A stretch of DNA of 64,000 bases, from positions 82,897-146,896 of the forward strand of contig CAUJHO010000095.1 of assembly GCA_963205025.1 (NCBI GenBank), in the 5' to 3' direction. This document shows, one piece after another, positions 49,900-59,326 of this stretch. A model generated the notes under the pieces. It searched no databases. It was not told the DNA's origin and saw nothing but the letters and a program-made list of their open reading frames with translations. The translations under genes and the position numbers were made by a program. This DNA is from Pseudomonadota bacterium (GTDB lineage: Bacteria > Pseudomonadota > Alphaproteobacteria > Caulobacterales > Caulobacteraceae). The stretch's first letter is position 1; the number at the start of each line of letters is the position of its first letter.

Positions 49900-50406
49900 G
49901 AAGGTTGTTCACTCTGGACCATGGTGTGAGGCCATTGATGCCTGAGTGGGGTCTGTTGAGGTTGTCGTCGTCGGTCCAGGTTGGATGGCGGCGGCGCTTT
50001 CGACGGACCTCACGCCGGGTTTGGCGTAGGCCCGGTCGCGCAGGGTGGACTGGATGAAGCGTTCGACCGTTCCATTGGTGCGCGGGGTATAGGGTCGGGT
50101 GCGGATGTGGCGGATGATCTCGGGCTTTGGATCCAGCGCGGACAGTCGATCCGGGCCGAGTTGCGATCCTCATGACCCACGCCCTGACGATGACGCTTCA
50201 GCCGCTTGCGCACCGTGCGAACCGACCCCCGCCCGCAAGAGCCGCCGCCTCGGTTCGCCAGCCGCCCTCAGTCCGATCCGCCAACAAGGCTCGGCCCGAA
50301 GGTGTCAGCCGGACATTCGTGTGCATGTTCGCCCGAGAGGCTCCCCTAAGGGTTGGTTGGCTTCACAACCCCAGCTTCTCAGCACCCCCTCGGGTGAACA
50401 ACCTTC
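49900..50406 (-). mobile_element. Degenerate, internally deleted IS481-family-like element
   Basis: 13-bp perfect terminal inverted repeats gaaggttgttcac (49900-49912) / gtgaacaaccttc (50394-50406); minus-strand fragments MHTNVRLTPSGRALLADR, VRTVRKRLKRHR, EIIRHIRTRPYTPRTNGTVERFIQSTLRDRAYA, NRPHSGINGLTPWSRVNNLPGNDI resemble IS481 transposase N- and C-termini in different frames. Confidence 0.85.
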
Positions 50407-50419
50407 ATAGCTTCGACAG

Positions 50420-51265
50420 CTAGATCACATCCAGGCCGACATCGAGGTTGGCCGCCGAATGGGTCAGGGCCCCGACCGAGATCACATCCACGCCGGTCTC
50501 GGCAATGGCCCGCACGGTCGTCAGGTTTACACCGCCGGACGCTTCCAGCACGACCCGGCCCCGGGTCTGCGCCACCGCCGTTCTGAGGTCATCCAGGCCA
50601 AAGTTGTCGAGCATGATCACATCCGGCCCCTCGGCCAGGGCTTCGTCAAGCTGACCCAGTCGGTCGATCTCGACCTCCAGCTTCATCAGGTGGCCGACAG
50701 CGGCGCGGGCGCGCCGGACGGCCTCGCCGACGCCGCCGGCCAGGGCGACATGGTTGTCTTTGATCAGGATGGCGTCATCCAGGCCGAAGCGATGGTTGAT
50801 GCCGCCGCCACAGACCACGGCATGTTTCTCGAGGGCGCGCAGGCCCGGCGTGGTCTTGCGGGTGTCGGTGATGCGGGCCGAGGTGCCCTGCACGGCCCGG
50901 ACGTAGTCGCGGGTCAGGGTGGCGATGCCGCACAGGCGTCCCAGCAGGTTCAGGGCCGTCCGCTCTGCCGCCAGCAGGGCGCGAGCATCCGCCTCGACCT
51001 CGACCAGCACGGCCCCGGCCTCAAAGGCGTCGCCATCGGCGTGGCGCAGACGGATGCGGGCATCGACATCCATGGCCTGGACCGCCAGGCGCACACAGTC
51101 GACCCCGGCCAGCACACCCGGCTTGCGGGCCGCGAAGACGGCGCTCATGCGCGTGCCAGGTGGGATACAGGCCTGGGCCGTCACATCACCGGCGCGGCCC
51201 AGGTCTTCGGCCAGGGCGGCGCGGATCACCGGCGCGATGATCAGGTCGGGCAGCGCGCGGCTCAT
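50420..51265 (-). CDS. nadC: Nicotinate-nucleotide pyrophosphorylase (carboxylating)
   Basis: TARITDTRKTTPGLRALEKHAVVCGGGINHRFGLDDAILIKDNH; VVLEASGGVNLTTVRAIAETGVDVISVGALTHS. Confidence 0.97.
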   Translation of the reverse strand: MSRALPDLIIAPVIRAALAEDLGRAGDVTAQACIPPGTRMSAVFAARKPGVLAGVDCVRLAVQAMDVDARIRLRHADGDAFEAGAVLVEVEADARALLAAERTALNLLGRLCGIATLTRDYVRAVQGTSARITDTRKTTPGLRALEKHAVVCGGGINHRFGLDDAILIKDNHVALAGGVGEAVRRARAAVGHLMKLEVEIDRLGQLDEALAEGPDVIMLDNFGLDDLRTAVAQTRGRVVLEASGGVNLTTVRAIAETGVDVISVGALTHSAANLDVGLDVI

Positions 51266-52797
51266 GCCGGGATCTCCTCTTTGCGGGTGGGGGTGGGGTC
51301 GGTCGACCCTGGGCGCCTCAGCACGGTGTGGCGGGCCTGCGGCAGGGTATCGGGATAGTCCGAGCGGAAGTGGCCGCCCCGGCTTTCGCGGCGGGCCAGG
51401 GCCGATTCGGCGATCAGGCGAGCCGCCAGCAGCGGCAGGGTTCCCGGAGCCTGGCTTTCCAGCGTCGCGATCTCTTCCAGGGCCCGTTCAAGACCTGTGG
51501 CATCGCGGACCACACCCACCTGCGAACTCATCGTCGCACGCAGCCTCTGCAGGGCCGGGGTCGGCAGATCTGATGGCGACGCGAGAGCACCGACAGCCCG
51601 ACTGCCGGACGTCTCCAGGGTCGCTGCGGCGCGGCCGGTCCGGCGTCCAAAGGACGCGGCCTCCAGCAGTGAGTTTGAGGCCAGGCGATTGGCCCCGTGT
51701 ACGCCGGTCGAGGCGCATTCGCCGACGGCGAACAGGCCGGGTAAGGTGGTGGCTCCATCGGTCTCAGCGGCGATACCACCCATCGAATAGTGGGCCGCTG
51801 CCGCCACCGGGATCGGCTGGAATCGTGGGTCTAGACCGGCGCGCATGCAGGTGGCGAAGACCGCCGGGAAATGGGCCGGGAAGGCCTCCCCCACGGCTGA
51901 ACGGGCATCGAGGAAGGCCCCTTGCCCGCTTGCAACCGCCGCATGAACGGCGCGGGCGACAATGTCACGAGCTTGCAGATCGGCATCGGGTTCCCGCCCC
52001 AGCAGCAAGGCCCCTGTCGCGTCGATCAGGCGCGCGCCCTCGCCGCGCAGGGCCTCCGTCGCCAACGGCATGGGGTCGAGACCGACATTGATGGCGGTGG
52101 GATGAAACTGGACGAACTCGGGGTCGCGGATCTCGGCTCCGGCCCGCCAGGCCAGGGCCAACCCCTCACCGATCAGGGAGGTCGGCGTCGTCGTGCGCGC
52201 ATAAAGACCGCCGTAGCCGCCGGTTGCCAGCACCACCGCCGGGGCCAGGACGCGAACCAGACGCCCTTCGCGCTCGATCAGGGCACCGATCACGCGGCCC
52301 TCGGCGTTCTGGATCAGATCGCGCAGACGCGCCGAGTCCCAGGTCGTGACATGGCGGGCACCTCTGAGCGCCACCACCAGGGTCGACAGGATCGCACGAC
52401 CGGCCCCGTCGCCGCCGACACGGGCGACCCGGGCGCGCGAATGGGCCGCCTCCAGCCCCACGGCAAAGTCGCCGTCGGAGGTCCGGTCGAACGGAGCGCC
52501 CAGTCGAGCCAGCCACTCAATCGTGTCTCGACCATCCGAGGTCAGGGCATGGGCAGCCTCTGGCACCACCAGTCCGGCCCCCGCGGCCAGGGTATCGGCG
52601 GCATGAAGCTCGGCGCTGTCCTCGCCCCGCAGGGCTGCGGCCACACCGCCCTGGGCCCAGGCCGAGGAACAGGCTTCAAGCAGGGGCGCGGGCGTGATGA
52701 CCAGGGCCCGACGCGGAGCCGCCTCCAGCGCTGCCGACAGTCCGGCCATGCCGCCGCCGATGATCAGGACGCCGTCGTGGCGAAGGGTCTGGGTCAA
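51262..52797 (-). CDS. nadB: L-aspartate oxidase
   Basis: GVLIIGGGMAGLSAALEAA, SSAWAQGGVAAAL, HYSMGGIAAETDGATTLPGLFAVGECASTGVHGANRLASNSLLEA. Confidence 0.97.
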   Translation of the reverse strand: MTQTLRHDGVLIIGGGMAGLSAALEAAPRRALVITPAPLLEACSSAWAQGGVAAALRGEDSAELHAADTLAAGAGLVVPEAAHALTSDGRDTIEWLARLGAPFDRTSDGDFAVGLEAAHSRARVARVGGDGAGRAILSTLVVALRGARHVTTWDSARLRDLIQNAEGRVIGALIEREGRLVRVLAPAVVLATGGYGGLYARTTTPTSLIGEGLALAWRAGAEIRDPEFVQFHPTAINVGLDPMPLATEALRGEGARLIDATGALLLGREPDADLQARDIVARAVHAAVASGQGAFLDARSAVGEAFPAHFPAVFATCMRAGLDPRFQPIPVAAAAHYSMGGIAAETDGATTLPGLFAVGECASTGVHGANRLASNSLLEAASFGRRTGRAAATLETSGSRAVGALASPSDLPTPALQRLRATMSSQVGVVRDATGLERALEEIATLESQAPGTLPLLAARLIAESALARRESRGGHFRSDYPDTLPQARHTVLRRPGSTDPTPTRKEEIPA

Positions 52798-52831
52798 GCG
52801 AAGTCGCCCTCGGGGACGTCAGCCGAAGAAG

Positions 52832-53680
52832 TCATTGGCGGAGACCGAAATAGTCCGCGATCATGTTCAGACCCACCATCGGATCGCCGGCCAGAATCGT
52901 GGGTGCGACGGCAGCGACCGCCACACAGGCCAGCGCCGTCATCAGATAGAGGCCGAGGCTCTGCACGGTTTCCCGATTGGTCAGAGGCCGTCCCGACGGA
53001 ACCTGGGGGCCGCGACGCAGGTGCCCGAACAAGGCGAGGGCCAGAAAAATGCCGAAGATGTAGCTGCCGCGCGTCATGGCCCAGACGATGACAGCCGCAC
53101 CGATAGCCAGCAGGACGCCCTGTTCGATGCGGGGGTGGATGCGTGCCAGCAGCGGCCCGATCGCCTTGGACCCGTCGAGCGGTGGAGCCGGAGCCAGGTT
53201 GATCAGATTGATCATGCAGATCACGAAGGCCCCGAGGATCCACATGGGATCCCCGAGCAACAGATAAAGTCCGAAAAACGGGATCGTCGCCAACAGGCCA
53301 AACAGCGGGCCGGCGAGTGACACGACCACCCCGTCCCAGACGCTCTTGGGACCGCGCTGCCCCGCCGCAACCCCGCCGAGAAAAGGGATGATGTAGATCC
53401 TGGCCGGGCCCATGCCGAGCCGGTTCATCGCCAGGACGTGGCCGTACTCATGCACAATCAGGCCGAAGATCAGCGCCACGGCGATGATCCAGCTTTGGGT
53501 CAGGTACCAGATGAAGCCCGCAAACAGCAGCGTCCCGCCGATCGCCACGGCAGGGTGCTGCCCCCGGATCGGCGGCGGTTCGGCTGGGGCCTGATCCGGC
53601 CCGGTCGGAACCGAAGGCTGAGGCGGCTGGCCCGACGCGGGCGTATCCCAGGGGCCAGGTCGGCGTGTGTCGTTTGTCAT
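52832..53680 (-). CDS. Site-2-protease-like M50 family membrane metalloprotease
   Basis: ALIFGLIVHEYGHVLAMNRLGMG (HExxH), NLINLAPAPPLDGSKAIGPLL (NPxxxDG-like). Confidence 0.9.
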   Translation of the reverse strand: MTNDTRRPGPWDTPASGQPPQPSVPTGPDQAPAEPPPIRGQHPAVAIGGTLLFAGFIWYLTQSWIIAVALIFGLIVHEYGHVLAMNRLGMGPARIYIIPFLGGVAAGQRGPKSVWDGVVVSLAGPLFGLLATIPFFGLYLLLGDPMWILGAFVICMINLINLAPAPPLDGSKAIGPLLARIHPRIEQGVLLAIGAAVIVWAMTRGSYIFGIFLALALFGHLRRGPQVPSGRPLTNRETVQSLGLYLMTALACVAVAAVAPTILAGDPMVGLNMIADYFGLRQ

Positions 53681-53721
53681 GGGGTTCAGTTGAGCCTCAG
53701 GCGCGTGCTTCGCAAGCCTTG

Positions 53722-53822
53722 CTAAAGCGCGTTCCGATAGGTGGGAACCGGGTATCGGATCCAAACGCGCGTCACCAAGACCTAAAGCAGGGCTGAATCC
53801 GGTTCCGACGAAAAGAGCCCTG
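53722..53822. repeat. Dispersed-type palindromic intergenic repeat
   Basis: taaagcgcgttccgataggtgggaaccgggtatcggatccaaacgcgcgtcaccaagacctaaagcagggctgaatccggttccgacgaaaagagccctgcgc; AAAGCG..GGTGGGAACCGG..ACGCG layout resembles known alphaproteobacterial intergenic repeats. Confidence 0.55.
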
Positions 53823-53824
53823 CG

Positions 53825-54907
53825 CTAGATCATCTCGACCTGAACGCGGTGACCGCGCGCCCGCACCAGATCATAGCGGGCCGGCTTTTGCGGCGGCGGC
53901 AGGTCGACCATGCGCTGAACCGCCAGACGGGCGCGTTCGGCAATTTCCGGGTCCACCGTAACCTCGAACTTCATGTCGCGCAGGCAGTCGCGAATGTTCT
54001 CAAGCGTGATGCGGCGCATATGCGGGCACAGGTTGCACGGCCCCACAAACTCGGTGTCGGGCAGCTCGCCCTTGATGTTGGACGCCATCGAGCATTCGGT
54101 GATCAGCACGACGCGCGCCGGCCGGTGTTTCATCACATAGTCGGTCATGGCCGCCGTCGAGCCGGCGAAGTCGGAGGCCTCGAGGATCTCTTCTGGGCAT
54201 TCCGGGTGGGCCAGGATCTCGGCTTCCGGCCAGGCCGCGCGCATGTCGGCAATGTCGTCGGTGGTGAAGCGTTTGTGGACCTCGCAATGGCCGGCCCAGG
54301 CGATGATCTTCACATCCGTCTGCTGGGCGACGTTGCGCGCAAGGTACTCATCCGGGATCAGGATGACGCGGTCCACGCCCCACTCTTTGGCCGCCCATTC
54401 CACGATCTGCACCGCATTGGCCGACGTACAGCAGATGTCGGTCTCGGCCTTCACATCGGCGGTGGTGTTCACATAGGTGATGACCGGCAGGCCCGGATAG
54501 CGTTGCTTGATCAGGCGCACATCCGCACCCGTGATCGAACTGGCCAGCGAGCAGCCGGCCCGCAGGTCGGGGATCAGCACCGTCTTGTCCGGGCTGAGAA
54601 TCTTGGAGGTTTCCGCCATGAAATGCACGCCGGCCTGGACGATGACCCGGGCCTCGCTGCGCGCCGCCTCCTTGGCCAGGCCCAGGCTGTCGCCGACGAA
54701 ATCGCCGACGCCATGGAAGATTTCGGGCGTCATGTAGTTGTGGGCCAGGATCACCGCCCCGCGCTCGACCTTCAGCCGGTTGATCTCGGCGATCAGCGGC
54801 GCGTAGCTGAGCCACTCCAGCGGCGTGACCTTGTCCTTGACCTTGTCCCAGACGGGCGCAGTCTCACGCTCGATCTCAGGGGCCAGCATCAGGGCACCAT
54901 CAGCCAT
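53825..54907 (-). CDS. nadA: Quinolinate synthase
   Basis: VILAHNYMTPEIFHGVGDFVGDSLGLAKEAA, GCSLASSI, CNLCPHMRRITLENI. Confidence 0.97.
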   Translation of the reverse strand: MADGALMLAPEIERETAPVWDKVKDKVTPLEWLSYAPLIAEINRLKVERGAVILAHNYMTPEIFHGVGDFVGDSLGLAKEAARSEARVIVQAGVHFMAETSKILSPDKTVLIPDLRAGCSLASSITGADVRLIKQRYPGLPVITYVNTTADVKAETDICCTSANAVQIVEWAAKEWGVDRVILIPDEYLARNVAQQTDVKIIAWAGHCEVHKRFTTDDIADMRAAWPEAEILAHPECPEEILEASDFAGSTAAMTDYVMKHRPARVVLITECSMASNIKGELPDTEFVGPCNLCPHMRRITLENIRDCLRDMKFEVTVDPEIAERARLAVQRMVDLPPPQKPARYDLVRARGHRVQVEMI

Positions 54908-54918
54908 TTCTCGTCTCC

Positions 54919-54937
54919 TATGCTCACTATGAGCATA
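54919..54937. promoter_or_regulatory. Candidate operator upstream of nadA (perfect inverted repeat TATGCTCA-cta-TGAGCATA)
   Basis: 8-3-8 palindrome 12 bp upstream of the nadA start; a second diverged copy at 54977-54995 (TATACTAA-gaa-TGAGCATA). Confidence 0.6.
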
Positions 54938-55187
54938 TGCCGGGCCAAAAAGAAGGTCGGCGACCCGAACTTCACTTATACTAAGAATGAGCATAAGGCG
55001 TGTCAAGCCGAATGCGAAGTGACTCGTGCGACCTGGCTCTCGGCTGCCCGGCGGCGCTCTGCCGCCGTCAGCCTAACCTCTTCTCCCCCGCCTCTCGCCG
55101 CCCTGGAGGATGCCGTTGGGCGGGAACCCGCGTGACCGGCGCTCGTTTGGCCTCGAAACCGTCCGAAACTTCAGGCACACAACGATC

Positions 55188-56423
55188 ATGCTGACGCGAC
55201 TGCGAGCTTGGATGAACACGGCCCGACCGCAGCTGCGGCGGTCGGCTGAGACCGCTGCGAGCGTGGCCGACGCCTACCTCCAAAGTCCCAGCCTGGTTCT
55301 GAGCATCACGGCTCTGATCGCCGGCGGCCTGCTGATGGGGGCCAGCACGCCCTGGGGCGTTGGTCCTCAGAACCGTCTGGTCGACCCCATCGTCGCCCAG
55401 GTTGGATCCGACCTGTCGAACTCGGCGCTGTCGCGCGTGTCCTCGCGACTGGACCCGGCAGGCCTGGCCCTGGCGCGCCGCCATGACCCGGCCCTGACGC
55501 CCGCCGTCTGGGGCCTGACGCCGGGATGGGACAACCTGTCCCTGTCGGGCCGGCCACCGCTGGATGCCCTGGGCCGGGCCGGCGTCGAGATCCAGCGCCT
55601 GAACGCCGCCTCGCCGGTGGTGATCGGTGCCCTGCGTCCGATCAGCGCCTTTGCCTTTCGACCGACGTCCGATGGCGACCGCCGCCGCGCGCAGCGCTGC
55701 CTGACCCAGGCCATCTACTACGAAGCCGCGCTGGAGCCGCACGCCGGACAACAGGCCGTGGCCCAGGTGGTGTTGAACCGGGTCCGCGATCCCAATTTCC
55801 CGGCCTCGGTCTGTGGCGTCGTCTTCCAGGGCGCCGAGCGCACCACGGGTTGCCAGTTCTCCTTCACCTGCGACGGATCGCTGGCCCGGACGCCGGTGGC
55901 CTGGGCCTGGAACCGCGCGGAAGCCGTCGCCCGTGAGGCCCTGGCCGGCAACGTCGCCGTCAGCGTCGGGACCGCGACCCACTATCACGCTGACTATGTG
56001 CGACCCTGGTGGGCTCCGTCCCTGAGCAAGGTCAATCAGATCGGGGCCCACATCTTCTATCGCTGGCGCGGGGCAAGCGGCGAAACCGCCGCCTTCCGCC
56101 AGACCTATTCAGGGCATGAGCCTGTCATCGACGAGGCGCGCTTCTCGCGTCCGCGCCTGGTCCAGATCATCAATGACGCCGCCGCTCTGGAGGCCGCCGG
56201 CATCATCGAAGAAGGCCGGACCGTCGTGGTCGGCGGCCAGGTCCGTCAGGTCGGCGTCATAAGCCTCGGTGGTCGACGCCAGCCGACCCGCGATGACATC
56301 GCCGCCATCAATGCGCGTATGGCCGAATACGAAGCCAGCAACCCTGAGGGCGGCGTCCCGCTGCTGGACGTCGAGGAGGTCAATCGTCCGCCCACCGAGC
56401 GGTCTGACACAACCGGCGAATAG
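55188..56423 (+). CDS. Cell wall hydrolase (SleB-like)
   Basis: CLTQAIYYEAALEPHAGQQAVAQVVLNRVRDPNFPASVCGVVFQGAERTTGCQFSFTCDGS. Confidence 0.93.
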   Translation: MLTRLRAWMNTARPQLRRSAETAASVADAYLQSPSLVLSITALIAGGLLMGASTPWGVGPQNRLVDPIVAQVGSDLSNSALSRVSSRLDPAGLALARRHDPALTPAVWGLTPGWDNLSLSGRPPLDALGRAGVEIQRLNAASPVVIGALRPISAFAFRPTSDGDRRRAQRCLTQAIYYEAALEPHAGQQAVAQVVLNRVRDPNFPASVCGVVFQGAERTTGCQFSFTCDGSLARTPVAWAWNRAEAVAREALAGNVAVSVGTATHYHADYVRPWWAPSLSKVNQIGAHIFYRWRGASGETAAFRQTYSGHEPVIDEARFSRPRLVQIINDAAALEAAGIIEEGRTVVVGGQVRQVGVISLGGRRQPTRDDIAAINARMAEYEASNPEGGVPLLDVEEVNRPPTERSDTTGE

Positions 56424-56453
56424 GGCGCTGATCCTCGATCCGCGGGCACGCCG

Positions 56454-56960
56454 CTAGATCAGAAGCGCGCCTTCATGGGCCAGCAGCCAGGACTTTCGCT
56501 CCACCCCGCCACCGAAACCGACCATGCTGCCGTCGTGGCCGACCACGCGGTGACAGGCCAGGATCAGCGGGATCGGATTGCGGTTCAGGGCCACGCCGGC
56601 CGCCTGGGCCGCGCCCGGCTCGCCCGCGCGCCGCGCCATCTCGCCATAGGTGATGGTCGTGCCGACCGGCACCGCGGCCAGGGCCCGCCAGACCCGCGCC
56701 TGGAAATCCTCACCGGGCACGCGCCAGTTCACCCGGTCCAGCGCGTCCCTCCGGCCCGCGAAATAGGCATCCAGCGCGTCAACCACTGGTTCGGCTGCCC
56801 CACCGGCGCGGGCCTCCGCGCCCGGCCAGACCCGGCGCATGACGCGCCCCAGATCGCCGGTCCCCTCGAACGAACAGCCGACCACGACGCCGGCCTCGTC
56901 TGTCGCCAGACCCAGCGGCCCGATCGGGCTGTCGCCATAGGTCCACAGGTCGATCGTCAT
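56454..56960 (-). CDS. ogt: Methylated-DNA--[protein]-cysteine S-methyltransferase
   Basis: FQARVWRALAAVPVGTTITYGEMARRAGEPGAAQAAGVALNRNPIPLILACHRVVGHDGSMVGFGGG (CHRV active site). Confidence 0.94.
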   Translation of the reverse strand: MTIDLWTYGDSPIGPLGLATDEAGVVVGCSFEGTGDLGRVMRRVWPGAEARAGGAAEPVVDALDAYFAGRRDALDRVNWRVPGEDFQARVWRALAAVPVGTTITYGEMARRAGEPGAAQAAGVALNRNPIPLILACHRVVGHDGSMVGFGGGVERKSWLLAHEGALLI

Positions 56961-57922
56961 GGCTCCAGGCCCCGCAGGAAGCCGATCAGGGCCGCGTTCA
57001 CCTCATCCGGCCGCTCCTGCTGGATCCAGTGACCTGCTCCGTCCAGCTCGACCTGTCCCCGCAAGTCGGTCAGCCAGTCGCCCTGGGTCTTTTCGTGGCG
57101 GCCGGCATAGTGTCGGACCGGATCATCGGCCCCAACGATGAACAGGCTGGGCTGGTTGATGGTCTTGCCTTGCAGGAAGGCCGTCAGCTCCCAGTTGCGA
57201 TCCAGGTTCCGGTACCAGTCAAAGGGCCGTTTGAAACCGCCGTCGGTAAAGGCCGCGACATACTGGGCGAAATGGTCGGCGCTCATCCACGGCGGCAGGG
57301 TCGCCTGGTCGCTGATCGTCGCCAGCAGCGGCACCCCCGGCGGCAGGAATCCGGTGTGGCGATCAGCGGCTGCTGTCGCCCCGTCATAGGCCCAGAAGCA
57401 CTTTCTCAGCGCCACGGTCGGGTCGAGGTCGAGATCGGTGTGGGCGACGATGCTCTGGAAGGCAACGATATAGAGGTCGCCCAGGCCCGCCCGCGCCGTC
57501 AGTGCCTTCATCGCCTTGATCGGCGGCCCGCCGGGCGCACGCGGCTGGAATGGCACCGACATGCCCACGACGGCGCGAAACACATCGGGTCGCATCAGGG
57601 CGCACGACCAGGCCACGGCAGAGCCCCAGTCGTGGCCGACGACCACGCAAGCGTCCTCGCCTAACGCCCGCACCAGATCGACCATGTCGCCGACCAGATG
57701 CAGGATCGAGAAGTCCTCAGTCCGTTCTGGCCCGAGCGTCTGGCCATAGCCGCGCATGTCCGGGGCCACGACCCGGAACCCTGCGGCCGCCAGGGCCTCG
57801 ATCTGGGCGGTCCAGCTGATCGCCAGCTCGGGAAAGCCGTGGATCAGCAGAACCAGCGGCCCTTCGCCCGCCTCGAGTACAGACTGGGTCAGGCCGTCGG
57901 TCTGGAGGGTACGGCGCATCAT
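56957..57922 (-). CDS. Alpha/beta hydrolase (epoxide-hydrolase-like)
   Basis: LVLLIHGFPELAISWTAQIEALAAAGFRVVAPDMRGYGQT, VVGHDWGSAVAW, GAGHWIQQERPDEVN. Confidence 0.92.
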   Translation of the reverse strand: MMRRTLQTDGLTQSVLEAGEGPLVLLIHGFPELAISWTAQIEALAAAGFRVVAPDMRGYGQTLGPERTEDFSILHLVGDMVDLVRALGEDACVVVGHDWGSAVAWSCALMRPDVFRAVVGMSVPFQPRAPGGPPIKAMKALTARAGLGDLYIVAFQSIVAHTDLDLDPTVALRKCFWAYDGATAAADRHTGFLPPGVPLLATISDQATLPPWMSADHFAQYVAAFTDGGFKRPFDWYRNLDRNWELTAFLQGKTINQPSLFIVGADDPVRHYAGRHEKTQGDWLTDLRGQVELDGAGHWIQQERPDEVNAALIGFLRGLEP

Positions 57923-57956
57923 GGATCGGAGGCCCTATCTGGGTCATGGTGTGACA

Positions 57957-58388
57957 ATGATGCTCTACACCATCGGATACCAGGGCCAGGCGCAAGCCGC
58001 CTTGATCGACTCCCTGAAGGCGGTCGGGGTCGAGGTGCTGGTCGATGTCCGGGCCATCGCTGCCTCACGACGGGCCGGTTTCTCCAAGACCCTCCTGGCC
58101 GGCAGCCTGGCCGAAGCCGGTATCGACTATGTCCATCTGAGGGGCGTGGGCACCCCAAGGGCCGGTCGCGAGGCTGCGCGGGACGGGCGGACACAGGAAC
58201 TGCGCGAGATCTATGCCGGGCACATGGCCGAGCCGGCTTTCCAGCTGGATTTTGAAAGGCTGCGCGAACTGGTCGGCACGCGCAGGGCCGCGATCCTCTG
58301 CTACTGCGAGACCGCCGCCAAATGCCACCGCCGTATCCTCTCTGACCGACTGGCCGAGGAGGATGGCGTCGAAGTGGTGGACCTCTAG
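57957..58388 (+). CDS. DUF488 domain protein
   Basis: MMLYTIGYQGQAQAALIDSLKAVGVEVLVDVRAIAASRRAGFSKTLL...ILCYCETAAKCHRRILSDRL. Confidence 0.93.
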   Translation: MMLYTIGYQGQAQAALIDSLKAVGVEVLVDVRAIAASRRAGFSKTLLAGSLAEAGIDYVHLRGVGTPRAGREAARDGRTQELREIYAGHMAEPAFQLDFERLRELVGTRRAAILCYCETAAKCHRRILSDRLAEEDGVEVVDL

Positions 58389-59272
58389 CGGCTGTCAGGG
58401 CGTCGGGCGAGCGGATGATGCGCCTTGACGACCTCGCTGAGCCGCTCGCTCGAGACATGGGTGTAGATCTGGGTCGTGGCGATGTCGGCATGACCCAGCA
58501 GGGTCTGCAGCACCCTGAGATCGACGCCGCCCTCCAGCAGATGGGTCGCAAAGGCATGGCGCAGGATGTGCGGGCTGACCCCGGCCGGATCCAGGCCCGC
58601 CTTCAGCGCCGCCGTCTTCAAGAGCTGTTCAAACCGCCGGGGGGTCAGACGACCGGTCTTGCCGGTCGAGGGAAACAGCCACGGCGACCCTGCCGGTGCG
58701 CGCACGGCCAGCCAGGCCCCGATCGCCCGGCGGGCCGGCTCATTGAGAGGGGCCAGGCGCTCCTTGCCCCCCTTGCCCTTGAGCGTCAGGAAGGCCGGGT
58801 TGCCGGCAACCTGTTCGAGCTTGAGACCAAGAACCTCCGACACCCGCAGGCCAGAGGCGTAGGTCAGCTCAATCAGGCAAAGCAGCCGAACCGCACCCCC
58901 CGTCTCGGCGTCTGCCGCTGCACCCAGGAGCTGTTCGACGGCCTCGCGCGACATGACCTTGGGCAGGGGGCGGCCCCGGGCCGGTGCGGTCAGGCCGCGC
59001 GACGGATCCTCGGCACGCCAGCCCTCTTCGAGGACAAACCGGTAGAACTGCCGCACCGCAGAGCGCCGCCGGGCCGCCGTCGCCGCCGACAGGCCGCGCC
59101 GGGCCAGATCGCCGTACCACGCCTCGAGACTGGTGCTGTCGGCCTGCATCAGGCCGCCCTCGACACGGCCGTCGGTATCGTCGAGATCGCGGCGATAGGC
59201 GGCCAGGGTGTGAGGCGAGGCATCGCGCTCCACCGCCATCATTTCCAGAAAGGCCTCAATCTGCGCGCTCAT
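58385..59272 (-). CDS. xerD: Site-specific tyrosine recombinase XerD/XerC-like
   Basis: SPHTLAAYRRDL, TYASGLRVSEVLGLKLEQV, SPHILRHAFATHLLEGGVDLRVLQTLLGHADIATTQIYTHVS. Confidence 0.95.
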   Translation of the reverse strand: MSAQIEAFLEMMAVERDASPHTLAAYRRDLDDTDGRVEGGLMQADSTSLEAWYGDLARRGLSAATAARRRSAVRQFYRFVLEEGWRAEDPSRGLTAPARGRPLPKVMSREAVEQLLGAAADAETGGAVRLLCLIELTYASGLRVSEVLGLKLEQVAGNPAFLTLKGKGGKERLAPLNEPARRAIGAWLAVRAPAGSPWLFPSTGKTGRLTPRRFEQLLKTAALKAGLDPAGVSPHILRHAFATHLLEGGVDLRVLQTLLGHADIATTQIYTHVSSERLSEVVKAHHPLARRPDSR

Positions 59273-59326
59273 CGCGATCCCTGGCTGGCGAAGCGCCCCA
59301 CGCGCCGTCTATAGCTGATCCGGCCC

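Noticed and set aside
53849-55135. 428-aa plus-strand ORF
   Set aside because: Antisense to nadA; His/Arg/Gly-rich shadow frame.
58385-59272. Tyrosine recombinase as sign of an integrative element
   Set aside because: Sequence and the aroK/aroB neighbourhood fit chromosomal XerD/XerC; no tRNA, att repeats or phage genes seen nearby.
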